A DNA stretch of 64,000 nt from Aminobacter anthyllidis (GTDB taxonomy: Bacteria > Pseudomonadota > Alphaproteobacteria > Rhizobiales > Rhizobiaceae). The position numbers were made by a program, and so were the translations under genes. Below, in pieces: positions 55,529 through 64,000 of this stretch (positions are counted from its first letter, which is position 1; each line of letters starts with the position of its first letter). The stretch is from NCBI RefSeq assembly GCF_018555685.1, contig NZ_JAFLWW010000006.1, forward strand, positions 62,001-126,000, given 5' to 3'. The notes under the pieces were generated by a model that saw only the letters and a program-made list of their open reading frames with translations, made no database searches and was not told the origin of the DNA.

Positions 55529-58500
55529 TCAGCAACATATCCGCCTGGGCGATCCGCAAGCCGGTGCCCACCATCGTCCTGTTCGTCGTGGCGACGCTGG
55601 CCGGCAGCGCCGCTTTCATGCGCCTGCCGGTCAATGCCAATCCCAGCCTGTCGTTTCCGATTGTCACCGTCGCGGTGACGCAGCCAAGCGCTGCACCCGC
55701 CGAGATGGAAAGCCAGATAACCCGCAAGGTCGAGGGGTCGATCTCCGGGCTCGCCGGGGTCAAGAACATCCGCTCGACGATCAAGGACGGCGTCTCGACC
55801 ACGACGGTCGAGTTCAAGATCGGCGTCAATCCGGACCGCGCGACCAACGACGTCCGTGAGTCGGTCGGCCAGATCAGGTCCGACCTGCCGCAGTCTGTCC
55901 AGGAGCCGATCATCTCGCGTGTCGACGTCGAAGGCGGGGCGATCCTCTATTTCACCATGCAGGCGCCCAACATGTCGGGGCTCGATGCGTCATGGTTCGT
56001 CGAAGACATGATCAGCCGCGAGCTTCTTGCCGTGCCGGGCGTCCAGAAGGTCGAGCGGTTCGGCGGCGTCAACCGCGAGATTACCGTTTCCCTCGATCCC
56101 GACAGGCTGCTTGCGCTCGGCGTCACCGCCGACCAGGTCAACACCGCACTGCGCGGCATCAACGTCAACGTTCCCGGCGGACGCGGCGAGATCGGCGACA
56201 GGGAACAGTCGATCCGCACGCTGGGCAGCGTCACCTCGTTCGACCAGTTGCTCAACCTTTCGGTGTCACTGCCGGGCAAGCGCTGGGTGCAGCTCAGCGA
56301 CATCGCCACGATCACCGACGGGCCGACAGAGGCCCGCGGCTTTGCCCGTTACAATGGCGAAGCTGTCGTCGGCTTTTCGGTCTATCGCGCCAAGGGCTAC
56401 AGTGACACCGCTGTCGCCGACGCGGTGACCAAGCGGCTCGGCGAAGTTTCCGCACGCACGCCCGACGTGTCGTTCAACGAGGTGATCTCCAACGTCGAAT
56501 ACACGCTGGAGAGCTACAACGCCGCGGTGACCGCGCTGGTCGAAGGCGCTGGCCTGACCGTGCTTGTGGTGTTCCTGTTCCTGCGCAACTGGCGCGCCAC
56601 GCTGATCGCCGCGGTTGCCATGCCGCTGTCGATCCTGCCCACCTTCGCGGTCATGGATTTGCTCGGCTATACGCTGAACGGCGTCAGCCTGCTGGCGCTG
56701 ACGCTGGTGATCGGCATCCTCGTCGACGACGCCATCGTCGAGATCGAAAACATCGAGCGTCATGTCGACATGGGCAAAAGGCCGTATCTCGCCTCGATCG
56801 AGGCGGCCGACGCCATCGGCCTGGCGGTCGTTGCAACGACCTTGACCATCGTTGCGGTGTTTGCGCCGGTCAGCTTCATCGGCGGCGCCGTCGGCCAGTA
56901 TTTCCGCCAGTTCGGCATCACCGTTGCGGTTGCCGTGATGATCTCGCTGGTCGTGGCGCGCCTGCTGACGCCGCTGATGGCGGCCTATCTGCTGCAGCCG
57001 AAACCTGCCGGCCATCACGCCGCCGAACCGTCACGCATGTCGCGCCGCTATCTCGCCGTGCTCGGCTGGACGCTCGACCACCGCAAGACGACCTTCGCGC
57101 TGGTTGCCGCATTCTTTGCCGGCTCGGTCTTCCTGCTGACCCAGCTTTCGACCGGCTTCGTGCCGGGGACCGACAGCAATATTTCGGAGGCCAACGTGAC
57201 GCTGCCCCCGGGCACCCGGCTCGATGAGACCGCACGCGTTGCCGACGAGATCGTCAGGCAGCTGAAAGAGCGCAAGGAAGTGGCGAGCGTCCTGGCTCTC
57301 ACCAGCGATGCCACCAAGGTGACTCTGGTCATCCGGCTCGTGCCGCGAAGCGAGCGCGAACTCAACCGCAAGGAGTTCGAGCTGTCGGCGCTGCCGATCC
57401 TGGCGGGCATTCCCGACATCCAGTTCAGCTTCGCCTCTGACAGCGGCGGCAAGGAGCTGTCGATCTTCCTGGCCGGCAACAACCCGGAAGAGCTGAACAT
57501 GGCCGCGCGCCAGCTCGAAGAAGAGATGCGCAAGCTGCGGCAGCTGGCGAACGTGCTGTCCAACCAGGCTCCGCTGGCGCCCGAACTGCTGGTCAAGCCG
57601 CGCATGGACGAGGCGGCGCGGCTCGGGGTTTCGGTGGTATCGCTCGGCACCGTGGCCCGCATTGCGACGCTCGGCGAGAGCGACGCCAATTCGGCGCAGT
57701 TCAATCTCGGCGACAGGCTGGTGCCGATCCGCGTGCTGCTCGACAAGTCGGCGCGCGGCGACCTCGAGACGTTGCGCAATCTCAGGGTCGGCACCGATAG
57801 TGGTACGGTGGTGCCGCTGACGTCGGTTGCCGACATCGACTTCGGTGCCGAGGAAGGCAAGGTCGAACGGCTCGACCGCAAGCGCATGGTGGCTGTCGAA
57901 GCAAACCTGAACGGCGTGACGATCGGCGACGCGATGAAGGCCGTCGAGGCGCTGCCCTTGCTGAAGAACCTTCCCGCCAGCGTCACGAACGTCAAATATG
58001 GCGCCTCGGAGGAAATGGGCGAGATGTTCCGCGGCTTCGCGCTGGCGCTGGTGGCGGGCATCCTGATGGTCATGGCAGTGCTGGTGCTGCTGTTCAGGAA
58101 CTTCCTGCAGCCGATCACCATCCTGATCGCCCTGCCGCTGTCGCTGGGCGGTGCTGCCCTGGCCTTGCTGCTCTACGGGGCCGCGCTCGACCTGTCGTCG
58201 ACGATCGGCATCCTTATGCTGATGGGCATCGTCTGCAAGAACTCGATCCTGCTCGTCGACTACGCCATCGATTGCCGCGCCCAGGGCATGGAGCGCCGCG
58301 AGGCGCTGATGCAGGCCGGCGTCACCCGCGCGCGGCCGATCATCATGACCACGATCGCCATGGTCGCCGGCATGGTGCCGGCAGCGATAGGCATCGGCGC
58401 CGACGCCAGCTTCCGCGCGCCGATGGCGGTGGCGGTGATCGGCGGCCTGATCACCTCGACGCTGCTCAGCCTTGTCGTGGTGCCGGTCATGTTCACCTCG

Positions 58501-58608
58501 ATGGACGACCTCAACGCCTGGTTCGCCCGCCACCTCAAGCGACTGACGTCGGTCACCGAGGCGGACCGCGCCGAAGGCGAGCTGATCGCCGAACGGGCGA
58601 GGGGCTGA
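55525..58608 (+). CDS. RND-family efflux pump (HAE1-type inner-membrane transporter)
   Basis: This 1,027-residue proton-driven exporter has twelve membrane segments and two large periplasmic loops. It opens MISNISAWAIRKPVPTIVLF. The proton-relay aspartates lie in LVIGILVDDAIVEIENIERH (about D400 and D401), and the matching lysine in MGIVCKNSILLVDYAID (about K904). The wording around AIRKP and the efflux context suggest drug or small-molecule export rather than heavy metal. It is translationally coupled to the adaptor gene (ATGA). Substrate is unknown. Confidence 0.95.
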   Translation: MISNISAWAIRKPVPTIVLFVVATLAGSAAFMRLPVNANPSLSFPIVTVAVTQPSAAPAEMESQITRKVEGSISGLAGVKNIRSTIKDGVSTTTVEFKIGVNPDRATNDVRESVGQIRSDLPQSVQEPIISRVDVEGGAILYFTMQAPNMSGLDASWFVEDMISRELLAVPGVQKVERFGGVNREITVSLDPDRLLALGVTADQVNTALRGINVNVPGGRGEIGDREQSIRTLGSVTSFDQLLNLSVSLPGKRWVQLSDIATITDGPTEARGFARYNGEAVVGFSVYRAKGYSDTAVADAVTKRLGEVSARTPDVSFNEVISNVEYTLESYNAAVTALVEGAGLTVLVVFLFLRNWRATLIAAVAMPLSILPTFAVMDLLGYTLNGVSLLALTLVIGILVDDAIVEIENIERHVDMGKRPYLASIEAADAIGLAVVATTLTIVAVFAPVSFIGGAVGQYFRQFGITVAVAVMISLVVARLLTPLMAAYLLQPKPAGHHAAEPSRMSRRYLAVLGWTLDHRKTTFALVAAFFAGSVFLLTQLSTGFVPGTDSNISEANVTLPPGTRLDETARVADEIVRQLKERKEVASVLALTSDATKVTLVIRLVPRSERELNRKEFELSALPILAGIPDIQFSFASDSGGKELSIFLAGNNPEELNMAARQLEEEMRKLRQLANVLSNQAPLAPELLVKPRMDEAARLGVSVVSLGTVARIATLGESDANSAQFNLGDRLVPIRVLLDKSARGDLETLRNLRVGTDSGTVVPLTSVADIDFGAEEGKVERLDRKRMVAVEANLNGVTIGDAMKAVEALPLLKNLPASVTNVKYGASEEMGEMFRGFALALVAGILMVMAVLVLLFRNFLQPITILIALPLSLGGAALALLLYGAALDLSSTIGILMLMGIVCKNSILLVDYAIDCRAQGMERREALMQAGVTRARPIIMTTIAMVAGMVPAAIGIGADASFRAPMAVAVIGGLITSTLLSLVVVPVMFTSMDDLNAWFARHLKRLTSVTEADRAEGELIAERARG

Positions 58609-58775
58609 AGGGCGACCTGGCAGGCGGAAATTCCGGCCACCCCCTGGCGCCTCGCATCTTTTGCGGGGCGGCGGAACCAAAACCGATTCCGAATCCCGCG
58701 CTCATGCACTAAGAAACTGTTTGCATCGGTCTGCCACATTTTTTGGCACCGGACATCAGGCGGAGTTGGCACAGC

Positions 58776-59906
58776 ATGGATCTCTCTTTCGATCTCGGGC
58801 GCGGTCCTGCGTCCTTCGGACACCGGTTCCTCATCGGTCTCCAGCCAGGGCATGTGCTCGGCGACAAGGACAAGCGGCTGCTGTCGTTGCTGAAGCCGGC
58901 TGGCGTCGTTCTGTTCCGCGCCAATTTCTTGCCCGACGCGCCTTACGAGGACTGGCTCGACAACCATGCCCGGCTGCTGTCCGACGTGCGCGAATACATC
59001 GAGCGCGACGAAGTCATCATCTCGATCGACCATGAGGGCGGCGGCGTGTTGCGGCCGCCGGCGCCGATCACGCCTTTCGCCTATGCGCGCGAATGGCCCA
59101 AGCAGGCCGCCGATGTCGGCAAGGCGATGGGCATCGAGCTGCGTTCGCTCGGCTTCAACGTCAATTTCGCCCCCGTCGTCGACGTCAATTCCAATCCGGC
59201 AAATCCCGTCATCGGCCAGCGTTCGTTTGGCACGACGCCTGATGACGTGGTGCCGGCGGCGCGCGAGTTTCTCGACGCGATGCAGGCCGAAGGCGTTTTG
59301 GGCTGTCCCAAGCATTTCCCCGGCCATGGCGACACGGCGGTGGATTCGCACTATTCGCTGCCGGTCATCGACGTCGACCCCAGGACGTTCCGCAGCCGCG
59401 AGCTCGAAGCCTTCCGCCATTTCAACGATGCGCAGACGCGCATGATCATGACGGCGCATATCGTCATCTCGCAGATCGATCCGGGCATTCCGGCGACGAT
59501 GTCGAAGGTGATCCTGCAGGACATCCTGCGCAAGGAGCTCGGCTATGAGGGCGTCGTCGTCAGCGACGATCTCGGCATGAAGGCGATCTCCGACCGGCTC
59601 GACAAGCCCGAGACGACGATCCGGATCATCAATGCCGGCTGCGACCTGCTGTGCATGTGCGCCTACTGGGCCGACACCGAGGTCATCCTGCGCATGATCG
59701 ACTACATGTCGGCCGGCCTGAAGGCCGGACAGATCAAGGAGCGGGAACTCGAGCAGTCCTTCACAAGGGTCGCGGGCCTGTTGTCGGACCTGCCCAATCA
59801 CAAGGTCGAAGTGCTTGAAGAAGAGACCTTCCAGCGCCACGCCTCGGTCGCCCCGCTTCGCTCGCGCGCAATACCTGCCAATCACGGTGGCGCCACCAAG
59901 ATCTGA
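58776..59906 (+). CDS. Glycoside hydrolase family 3 protein (NagZ-like)
   Basis: This 376-residue protein has the GH3 N-terminal domain with the NagZ-type catalytic loop KHFPGHGDTAVDSHYSLP near residue 182 (His-Asp acid/base dyad) and the nucleophile aspartate in GVVVSDDLGMKAIS near residue 265. The family form of the first motif is KHFPGHG-T--DSH, which fits beta-N-acetylhexosaminidases in peptidoglycan recycling. It lacks a signal peptide and so is cytoplasmic, as NagZ is. ATG 58776 has GGAG eleven bases upstream. The DHEGGGVLRPP phrase replaces the usual DQEGGRVxR. Confidence 0.87.
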   Translation: MDLSFDLGRGPASFGHRFLIGLQPGHVLGDKDKRLLSLLKPAGVVLFRANFLPDAPYEDWLDNHARLLSDVREYIERDEVIISIDHEGGGVLRPPAPITPFAYAREWPKQAADVGKAMGIELRSLGFNVNFAPVVDVNSNPANPVIGQRSFGTTPDDVVPAAREFLDAMQAEGVLGCPKHFPGHGDTAVDSHYSLPVIDVDPRTFRSRELEAFRHFNDAQTRMIMTAHIVISQIDPGIPATMSKVILQDILRKELGYEGVVVSDDLGMKAISDRLDKPETTIRIINAGCDLLCMCAYWADTEVILRMIDYMSAGLKAGQIKERELEQSFTRVAGLLSDLPNHKVEVLEEETFQRHASVAPLRSRAIPANHGGATKI

Positions 59907-59942
59907 CGTATCGCAAAGCCGAGCGCCTTTGCGCCGGCGCGG

Positions 59943-60947
59943 CTACTGTGCCGCGCCTTGCGGTTCGGTGACGAGCGCGCGTTCGGCGGCGGTGCGCTCG
60001 GCGTAGCGCCGCGCCATCCAGGCGCACACCATCAGCTGCATCTGGTGATAGAGCATCAGTGGTAGCACGATCGCGCCGATCTCCTGGCCGGCGAAGATGA
60101 CGTTGGCCATCGGCACGCCCGAGGCCAGGCTCTTGTGCGAGCCGCAGAAGGCGACGGTGATCTCGTCCTGCCGGGAAAAGCCAAGGAAGCGGCTGGCGAA
60201 GATGGTGATCGCCAGCACTGTCGACAACAGGAAGGCGGCGATCAGCAACAGCACGACAAGCGATTGCAGCGGCAATTGCTGCCACAGGCCGGCGACCATC
60301 GCCTTGGAGAAGGCGAGATAGATCACCATCAGGATCGAACCGCGGTCGACGACCGTCACCAGCCATTTGTGCCGGCCGAGCCAGCCGGCGAGCCAGGGCT
60401 GGACGAGTTGGCCTGCGATGAATGGCGCCAGAAGCTGCAGCATGATGCCCTCGATCGCCGACAGCGACACACCGCCGCCGCCCGTCCTGGCAAACAGCAG
60501 CCCGACCAGCAGCGGCGTCAGGAACATGCCGATGATGTTGGAAGCCGAGGCCGAGCACACGGCGGCGGGAACGTTGCCGCCGGCAAGGGCGGTGAAGGCG
60601 ATGGACGACTGCACGGTCGACGGCAGCACGCACAAAAACAGCACGCCGGCATAAAGTGCTGTCGGCAGCACTGTCGGCACCAGCAGGCCAAGCGCCAGCC
60701 CTATGATCGGGAACAGCACGAAGGTGGTCGAAAACACCAGCAGGTGCAGCCGCCAGTGCGTCATGCCTGCAATCACTGTCGCCCGCGACAGCCGTGCGCC
60801 GTGCAGGAAAAACAAAAGCGCTATCGCGATGTTGGTCGCGGTGCCGAAATGGCCGGCGAAACTGCCTTGCGCCGGCAGCAGCGAAGCCAGCGCGATGCAG
60901 GCGATCATCAGCATGATGAAGGTGTCTGGACGAAAACGTGCGAACAA
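59943..60947 (-). CDS. Bile-acid:sodium-symporter-family carrier (YfeH-like)
   Basis: This inner-membrane protein has about ten hydrophobic segments and family text LLFFLHGARLSRATVIAGMTHWRLH near residue 49, LCVLPSTVQSSIAFTALAGGN near residue 105 and AFCGSHKSLASGVPMANVIF near residue 267. I place the start at TTG 60947 (AAGGGA eight bases upstream), which gives 334 residues, close to E. coli YfeH (about 332); ATG 61007 would extend it across the TGTATACA palindrome. Its substrate is unknown. It is divergent from a LysR gene that probably controls it. Confidence 0.85.
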   Translation of the reverse strand: MFARFRPDTFIMLMIACIALASLLPAQGSFAGHFGTATNIAIALLFFLHGARLSRATVIAGMTHWRLHLLVFSTTFVLFPIIGLALGLLVPTVLPTALYAGVLFLCVLPSTVQSSIAFTALAGGNVPAAVCSASASNIIGMFLTPLLVGLLFARTGGGGVSLSAIEGIMLQLLAPFIAGQLVQPWLAGWLGRHKWLVTVVDRGSILMVIYLAFSKAMVAGLWQQLPLQSLVVLLLIAAFLLSTVLAITIFASRFLGFSRQDEITVAFCGSHKSLASGVPMANVIFAGQEIGAIVLPLMLYHQMQLMVCAWMARRYAERTAAERALVTEPQGAAQ

Positions 60948-60977
60948 ACGCGTGATCCCTTGGCAGCGAGCTAAATT

Positions 60978-60985
60978 TGTATACA
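60978..60985. promoter_or_regulatory. TGTATACA palindrome upstream of the symporter gene
   Basis: A perfect eight-base palindrome lies 31 bases upstream of the preferred TTG start, identical to the one at 10341-10348. It may be a GntR-type operator. If the ATG at 61007 were used instead, it would fall inside the coding region. Confidence 0.35.
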
Positions 60986-61065
60986 GTATGCCAAATGCCG
61001 GTTGCATTGTGAATGGCGCATACAAAAATGATGATCATTGCGTTTCGTGAACACTAGGAGGGATC

Positions 61066-61962
61066 ATGTTCGATCCGATACTCCTCCAGACCTTCGTGGC
61101 CGTCGCCGGCTCGCGCAGCTTCACCGGGGCCGCCGTGCATCTCAGGCTCGGTCAGTCGACGGTGAGCCAGCACATCCGCCGGCTCGAGGTTAGCGTCGGC
61201 AGGCGCCTTCTGGTGCGCGACACCCATTCGGTGATGCTGACGCCCGACGGCGAGGCGATGCTGGGTTTTGCCCGCTCGATCCTCGACGCCAATGAACGCG
61301 CCCGCAGCTATCTCCAGGGCGCCAGGCTCAGCGGCCGCATCCGCTTCGGCGCATCGGAGGATTTCGTCACCACCAGGCTCGCCGACGTTCTGCACAAGTT
61401 CACCGAGCGCCACCCTTCCGTCGAGCTCGAACTGACGGTGGCGCTGTCGAGCACCTTGTTCGACCTGCTCGACGAAGGTGCGCTCGACCTCGTCATCGCC
61501 AAGCGGCGCGTCGGGCTCAACCAGCAGCGCGAGGCGCGCAGCGGCGTTGCCGTGCGCACCGAACGGCTGGTCTGGGCCGCGCGCGACCCCTCCGTGGTCG
61601 AGGCCGGCAAGCCGTTGCCATTGATCCTGTTCTCGCGCCCCGGCATCACCCGCGTCGCGGCAATCGAGGCGCTCGACCGCAAGGGCATCGCCTGGCGCAT
61701 CGTCTGCACCAGCGGCAGCCTGAGCGGGCTGCAGGCAGCAGCCCGCGCCGGCCTGGGCGTCATGGTGCAGCCGCGCGGCATGGTGTCATCGGGCCTGATG
61801 GTGCTGCCGACGAGCCCGCAGCTGCCGCAACTCGAGGAGGTCGAGTTCATCCTGACCAGCGCCGCCAACGAGCCGACGGGCGTGGCGGCGGCGCTCGCCA
61901 AGGAAATTCTCGACCGCAATGCCCGCCAGGAGTTCGAACTGCCGTTCCGCGAGGCCGTCTAG
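61066..61962 (+). CDS. LysR-family transcriptional regulator
   Basis: This 298-residue regulator starts MFDPILLQTFVAVAGSRSFT, followed by LRLGQSTVSQHIRRLEVSVG (winged helix) and an effector domain beginning IRFGASEDFVTTRL. It is divergent from the symporter-like gene with a 118-base gap and upstream of the flavin monooxygenase on the same strand (77 bases), so it may control both. ATG 61066 follows GGAGGGATC. Confidence 0.93.
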   Translation: MFDPILLQTFVAVAGSRSFTGAAVHLRLGQSTVSQHIRRLEVSVGRRLLVRDTHSVMLTPDGEAMLGFARSILDANERARSYLQGARLSGRIRFGASEDFVTTRLADVLHKFTERHPSVELELTVALSSTLFDLLDEGALDLVIAKRRVGLNQQREARSGVAVRTERLVWAARDPSVVEAGKPLPLILFSRPGITRVAAIEALDRKGIAWRIVCTSGSLSGLQAAARAGLGVMVQPRGMVSSGLMVLPTSPQLPQLEEVEFILTSAANEPTGVAAALAKEILDRNARQEFELPFREAV

Positions 61963-62007
61963 AGGAGCCCGCGCAGCGTCTTGGGGTCTTTCGAGTCGAA
62001 AAATACT

Positions 62008-62017
62008 CAGTATACTG
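62008..62017. promoter_or_regulatory. CAGTATACTG palindrome upstream of the monooxygenase gene
   Basis: A perfect ten-base palindrome with the same GTATAC core as the sites at 10341 and 60978, lying 23 bases before the monooxygenase start. It may be an operator of the same regulator class. Confidence 0.35.
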
Positions 62018-62039
62018 TCTTTATCTGGTGGAGAGCCAC

Positions 62040-63287
62040 ATGGACGTGATGATCATCGGGGCAGGCATAGGCGGGCTGACACTGGCGCTGATGCTGCACA
62101 AGGCGGGCGTTCGGTTCCGCGTCTACGAAAGCGCGCAGGAGATCAAGCCGGTCGGCGTCGGCATCTCGATCCTGCCGCATGCCAGCCGCCAGCTGACCGA
62201 GCTTGGCCTGCAGGATGCGCTGGCCGAGGTCGCGGTCACGGCGCGCGAATCCTGCTTCTTCAACCGCTTCGGCCAGCTGATCTACAAGGAGCCGGTCGGC
62301 ACCTTTGCCGGCTACGACTACCCGCAGTTCCAGATCCATCGCGGCGACCTGCAGCAGATACTCTACCAGGCGCTGGTCGAGCGGGCCGGCCCCGAATGCG
62401 TTGTCACCGGCTGGAAATGCATCGATGTCGAGCAGTCCGATACCGCCGCCACCGCCCGCTTCGTCGACGGCCGCACTGGCGAGGACCGACCCGTCCAGCA
62501 TGGTGTGGCCGTTGTCGGCTGCGACGGCATCCACTCCGTCGTGCGCCGCAAGCTCGTGCCCGACGATGGCGGCCCGATCTATTCCGGCGTCAACATGTGG
62601 CGCGGCACGACCTGGTGGCAGCCCTTTCTCGGCGGCGCGAGCTATGTCCGCGCCGGCTGGCTGACGCATGGCAAGATGGTCATCTATCCGATCCGCAACA
62701 AGCTCGATGCCGAGGGGCGTCAGCTGATCAACTGGGTCGCCGAGATCGAGACGCCTGACTATCACCAGCAGGACTGGAACCGCCGCGGCCGGCTCGACGA
62801 TTTCATCGGCGCCTTCGCCGACTGGCGCTTCGATTTCCTCGACGTGCCAGGCCTGATCCGCGGCACCGAGGCGATCCTCGAATATCCGATGGTCGACAAG
62901 GACCCGCTCGCCCGCTGGAGCTTTGGCCGCATCACGCTGCTCGGCGATGCGGCGCATCCGATGTATCCGCGCGGTTCCAACGGCGCCGGCCAGGCCATCC
63001 TCGACGCGCGCGCGCTGGCCGACAGCTTTGCATCGGGCGGCGACGTCGCAAGCGTGCTCAAGTCCTACGAGGACAAGCGGCTGGAGGCGACGGCGACTGT
63101 CGTGCGCACCAACCGCACCACCCCGCCCGACGTCATCCTCAAGGAGGTCTACGAGCGCACCGGCGACCGGCCGTTCGCGCGGCTCGACGACGTCATCACC
63201 CAGGATGAGCTGGCGGCGCTTTCGAACAGCTACAAGAAGGTCGCCGGCTACGACAAGGCGACGGTGGCCGAGCGGCGAAGGGCGTGA
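62040..63287 (+). CDS. FAD-dependent monooxygenase, PhzS-like
   Basis: This 415-residue class A flavoprotein has the dinucleotide-binding GAGIGGLTLALMLHKAGV near residue 7, the second FAD motif GRITLLGDAAHPMYPRGSNGAG near residue 302, and a GCDGIHSVVRRKLV (DG-motif) near residue 160. Phrases YPQFQIHRGDLQQILYQALV, NMWRGTTWWQPFL and DWNRRGRLDDFIGAFADW closely recall Pseudomonas PhzS as I remember it, more than salicylate hydroxylase. It should hydroxylate an aromatic or N-heteroaromatic acid. ATG 62040 follows GGTGGAGAG. A phenazine role is not suggested, because no phz core genes are here. Confidence 0.87.
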   Translation: MDVMIIGAGIGGLTLALMLHKAGVRFRVYESAQEIKPVGVGISILPHASRQLTELGLQDALAEVAVTARESCFFNRFGQLIYKEPVGTFAGYDYPQFQIHRGDLQQILYQALVERAGPECVVTGWKCIDVEQSDTAATARFVDGRTGEDRPVQHGVAVVGCDGIHSVVRRKLVPDDGGPIYSGVNMWRGTTWWQPFLGGASYVRAGWLTHGKMVIYPIRNKLDAEGRQLINWVAEIETPDYHQQDWNRRGRLDDFIGAFADWRFDFLDVPGLIRGTEAILEYPMVDKDPLARWSFGRITLLGDAAHPMYPRGSNGAGQAILDARALADSFASGGDVASVLKSYEDKRLEATATVVRTNRTTPPDVILKEVYERTGDRPFARLDDVITQDELAALSNSYKKVAGYDKATVAERRRA

Positions 63288-63343
63288 GGGGAAGGCGTTT
63301 TAGGACCTTGACGAGGCGTCACTGATGCAAGACCGCTATTGAA

Positions 63344-63359
63344 GGGACGCTTCCGTCCC
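63344..63359 (+). terminator. Hairpin after the monooxygenase gene
   Basis: GGGACG-CTTC-CGTCCC forms a six-base stem with a tetraloop 57 bases after the stop, followed by CAAACATCC and GGATGTTTG arms (63359-63367 and 63386-63394). No T run follows. It could stop transcription or act as a structured 3' end. The 288-base gap to the next gene is otherwise unassigned and AT-richer from 63440 to 63510. Confidence 0.4.
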
Positions 63360-63575
63360 AAACATCCGTAGCCGACCGCTCAACGGGATGTTTGCGCTTG
63401 GCCCTCAATCAGCCGGGCCCTGAGCCCGCCGTGCGTCTCTAAATAACCCGTCTTCGCCAAAAGTTAAATTTTCAAAAAATCAGATAATTGTGGAAATATC
63501 GGAACGGATGTTCCTTGCTATCCGTTGTGGTTACGGCGGTGTTTTTGTCGCCCACCAATAACAAGGAATATGAAT

Positions 63576-63953
63576 ATGAAGCGCATTGCATTGGGAATTT
63601 CAGCTGTACTTATGACCGCGGGGATGGGTTTTGCAGCTGAGCCGGCAATGATGGCGAAGACACCGAAGGGTGAAATATACACGAACATGAAGGGCATGAC
63701 GCTCTATACGTTCGACAAGGACAAGGCCGGTGCATCAAGCTGTTACGATGCCTGCGCAACAAGCTGGCCGGCGCTCGAGGCTGACGCCAAGGCAAAGGCC
63801 GATGGCGCATGGACTGTGATTGACCGTACAGACGGCACCAAGATGTGGGCGTATGATGGAAAGCCGCTCTACACCTATGCCAAGGACAAGAAGGCCGGCG
63901 ACATGAACGGCGAAGGCGTTGGCGGTGTCTGGCATATGGCCAAGGCCAGCTAG
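63576..63953 (+). CDS. Small secreted COG4315-type protein
   Basis: This 125-residue protein has a Sec signal peptide (MKRIALGISAVLMTAGMGFA, cleavage near AAEPAM) and two copies of the Yx(FWY)xxD repeat as LYTFDKD and LYTYAKD; each begins after a K/G-rich turn (NMKGMT, AYDGKP). A Cys pair is present (SCYDACATSWP). COG4315 proteins are uncharacterised secreted or lipid-anchored proteins, often linked to stress or metal context. There is no lipobox here, so it is likely periplasmic. ATG 63576 follows AAGGA by eight bases; ATG 63570 is too close to it. Confidence 0.9.
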   Translation: MKRIALGISAVLMTAGMGFAAEPAMMAKTPKGEIYTNMKGMTLYTFDKDKAGASSCYDACATSWPALEADAKAKADGAWTVIDRTDGTKMWAYDGKPLYTYAKDKKAGDMNGEGVGGVWHMAKAS

Positions 63954-63965
63954 TCATTATTGTCG

Positions 63966-64000
63966 GCGGCGTCCAAGGGCGCCGCATCCCTGTGTTTTTT
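63966..64000 (+). terminator. Probable rho-independent terminator at the right edge
   Basis: GCGGCG and CGCCGC pair around TCCAAGGG, with a TTTTTT tract reached nine bases later at the window end. The spacing between stem and T tract is longer than usual, so confidence is moderate. Confidence 0.5.

Overview
The window is a GC-rich piece of an alphaproteobacterial chromosome, most like the Hyphomicrobiales family Phyllobacteriaceae (Mesorhizobium/Aminobacter type). This rests on general look, not on a database search: many ABC uptake systems, ATGA-coupled operons, a NodF/NodE-like pair, a DUF1127 mini-protein and several families of GC-rich palindromic intergenic repeats typical of rhizobia. 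It reads as ordinary catabolic chromosome. I saw no transposase, integrase, phage gene or CRISPR array.

Layout. 1-3.2 kb (-): a molybdenum hydroxylase, with an FAD subunit followed by an unusual fused 2Fe-2S/molybdopterin subunit that runs off the left edge. 3.4-5.5 kb (+): nicotinamidase PncA and an NhaD/ArsB-type ion antiporter. 5.5-10.3 kb (-): a five-gene Liv/HAAT-type ABC importer. 10.4-13.5 kb (-): an unknown polytopic membrane protein and nicotinate phosphoribosyltransferase PncB. 13.7-22.2 kb: a LysR regulator divergent from a ureohydrolase, followed by a polar-amino-acid-type ABC importer without its own ATPase and a complete PotABCD-type importer, closed by a bidirectional terminator. 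22.2-26.7 kb: MATE pump, LysR regulator, DUF1127 protein, HAD phosphatase, class II aldolase. 26.9-35.0 kb (-): a complete urease set (ureD, A, B, C, E, F, G) interleaved with DUF1272, PhzF-like, peroxiredoxin, DUF3995 and membrane-protein genes. 35.2-36.6 kb (+): a NodF-like acyl carrier protein and NodE-like ketosynthase. 36.8-42.5 kb: glutathione transferase, histone-H1-like protein, P-loop sugar/nucleoside kinase, unknown protein, D,D-carboxypeptidase, cupin, YigZ protein and tRNA-Arg(CCG). 42.5-43.0 kb: a frameshifted pyridoxamine-phosphate-oxidase-like gene. 43.2-52.9 kb (-): one giant autotransporter of about 3,240 residues. 53.1-58.6 kb: a putative regulator divergent from an RND efflux pair. 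58.8-64.0 kb: family-3 glycosidase, bile-acid-symporter-like carrier divergent from a LysR regulator, a PhzS-like flavin monooxygenase, and a small secreted COG4315-type protein.

How the genes may work together. The clearest theme is organic nitrogen. A guanidino or ureido compound could be imported at 16-22 kb, split by the ureohydrolase at 14.8 kb to release urea, and the urea hydrolysed by the urease encoded 11-19 kb away. A weaker theme is pyridine/NAD metabolism (PncA, PncB and possibly the molybdenum hydroxylase).

The most unusual points are the palindromic repeat read in frame as the linker of the fused molybdenum hydroxylase; two related inverted repeats that each sit between a binding-protein gene and the next gene of an ABC operon; the ATPase-less importer; the NodFE-like pair; and the modular giant autotransporter.
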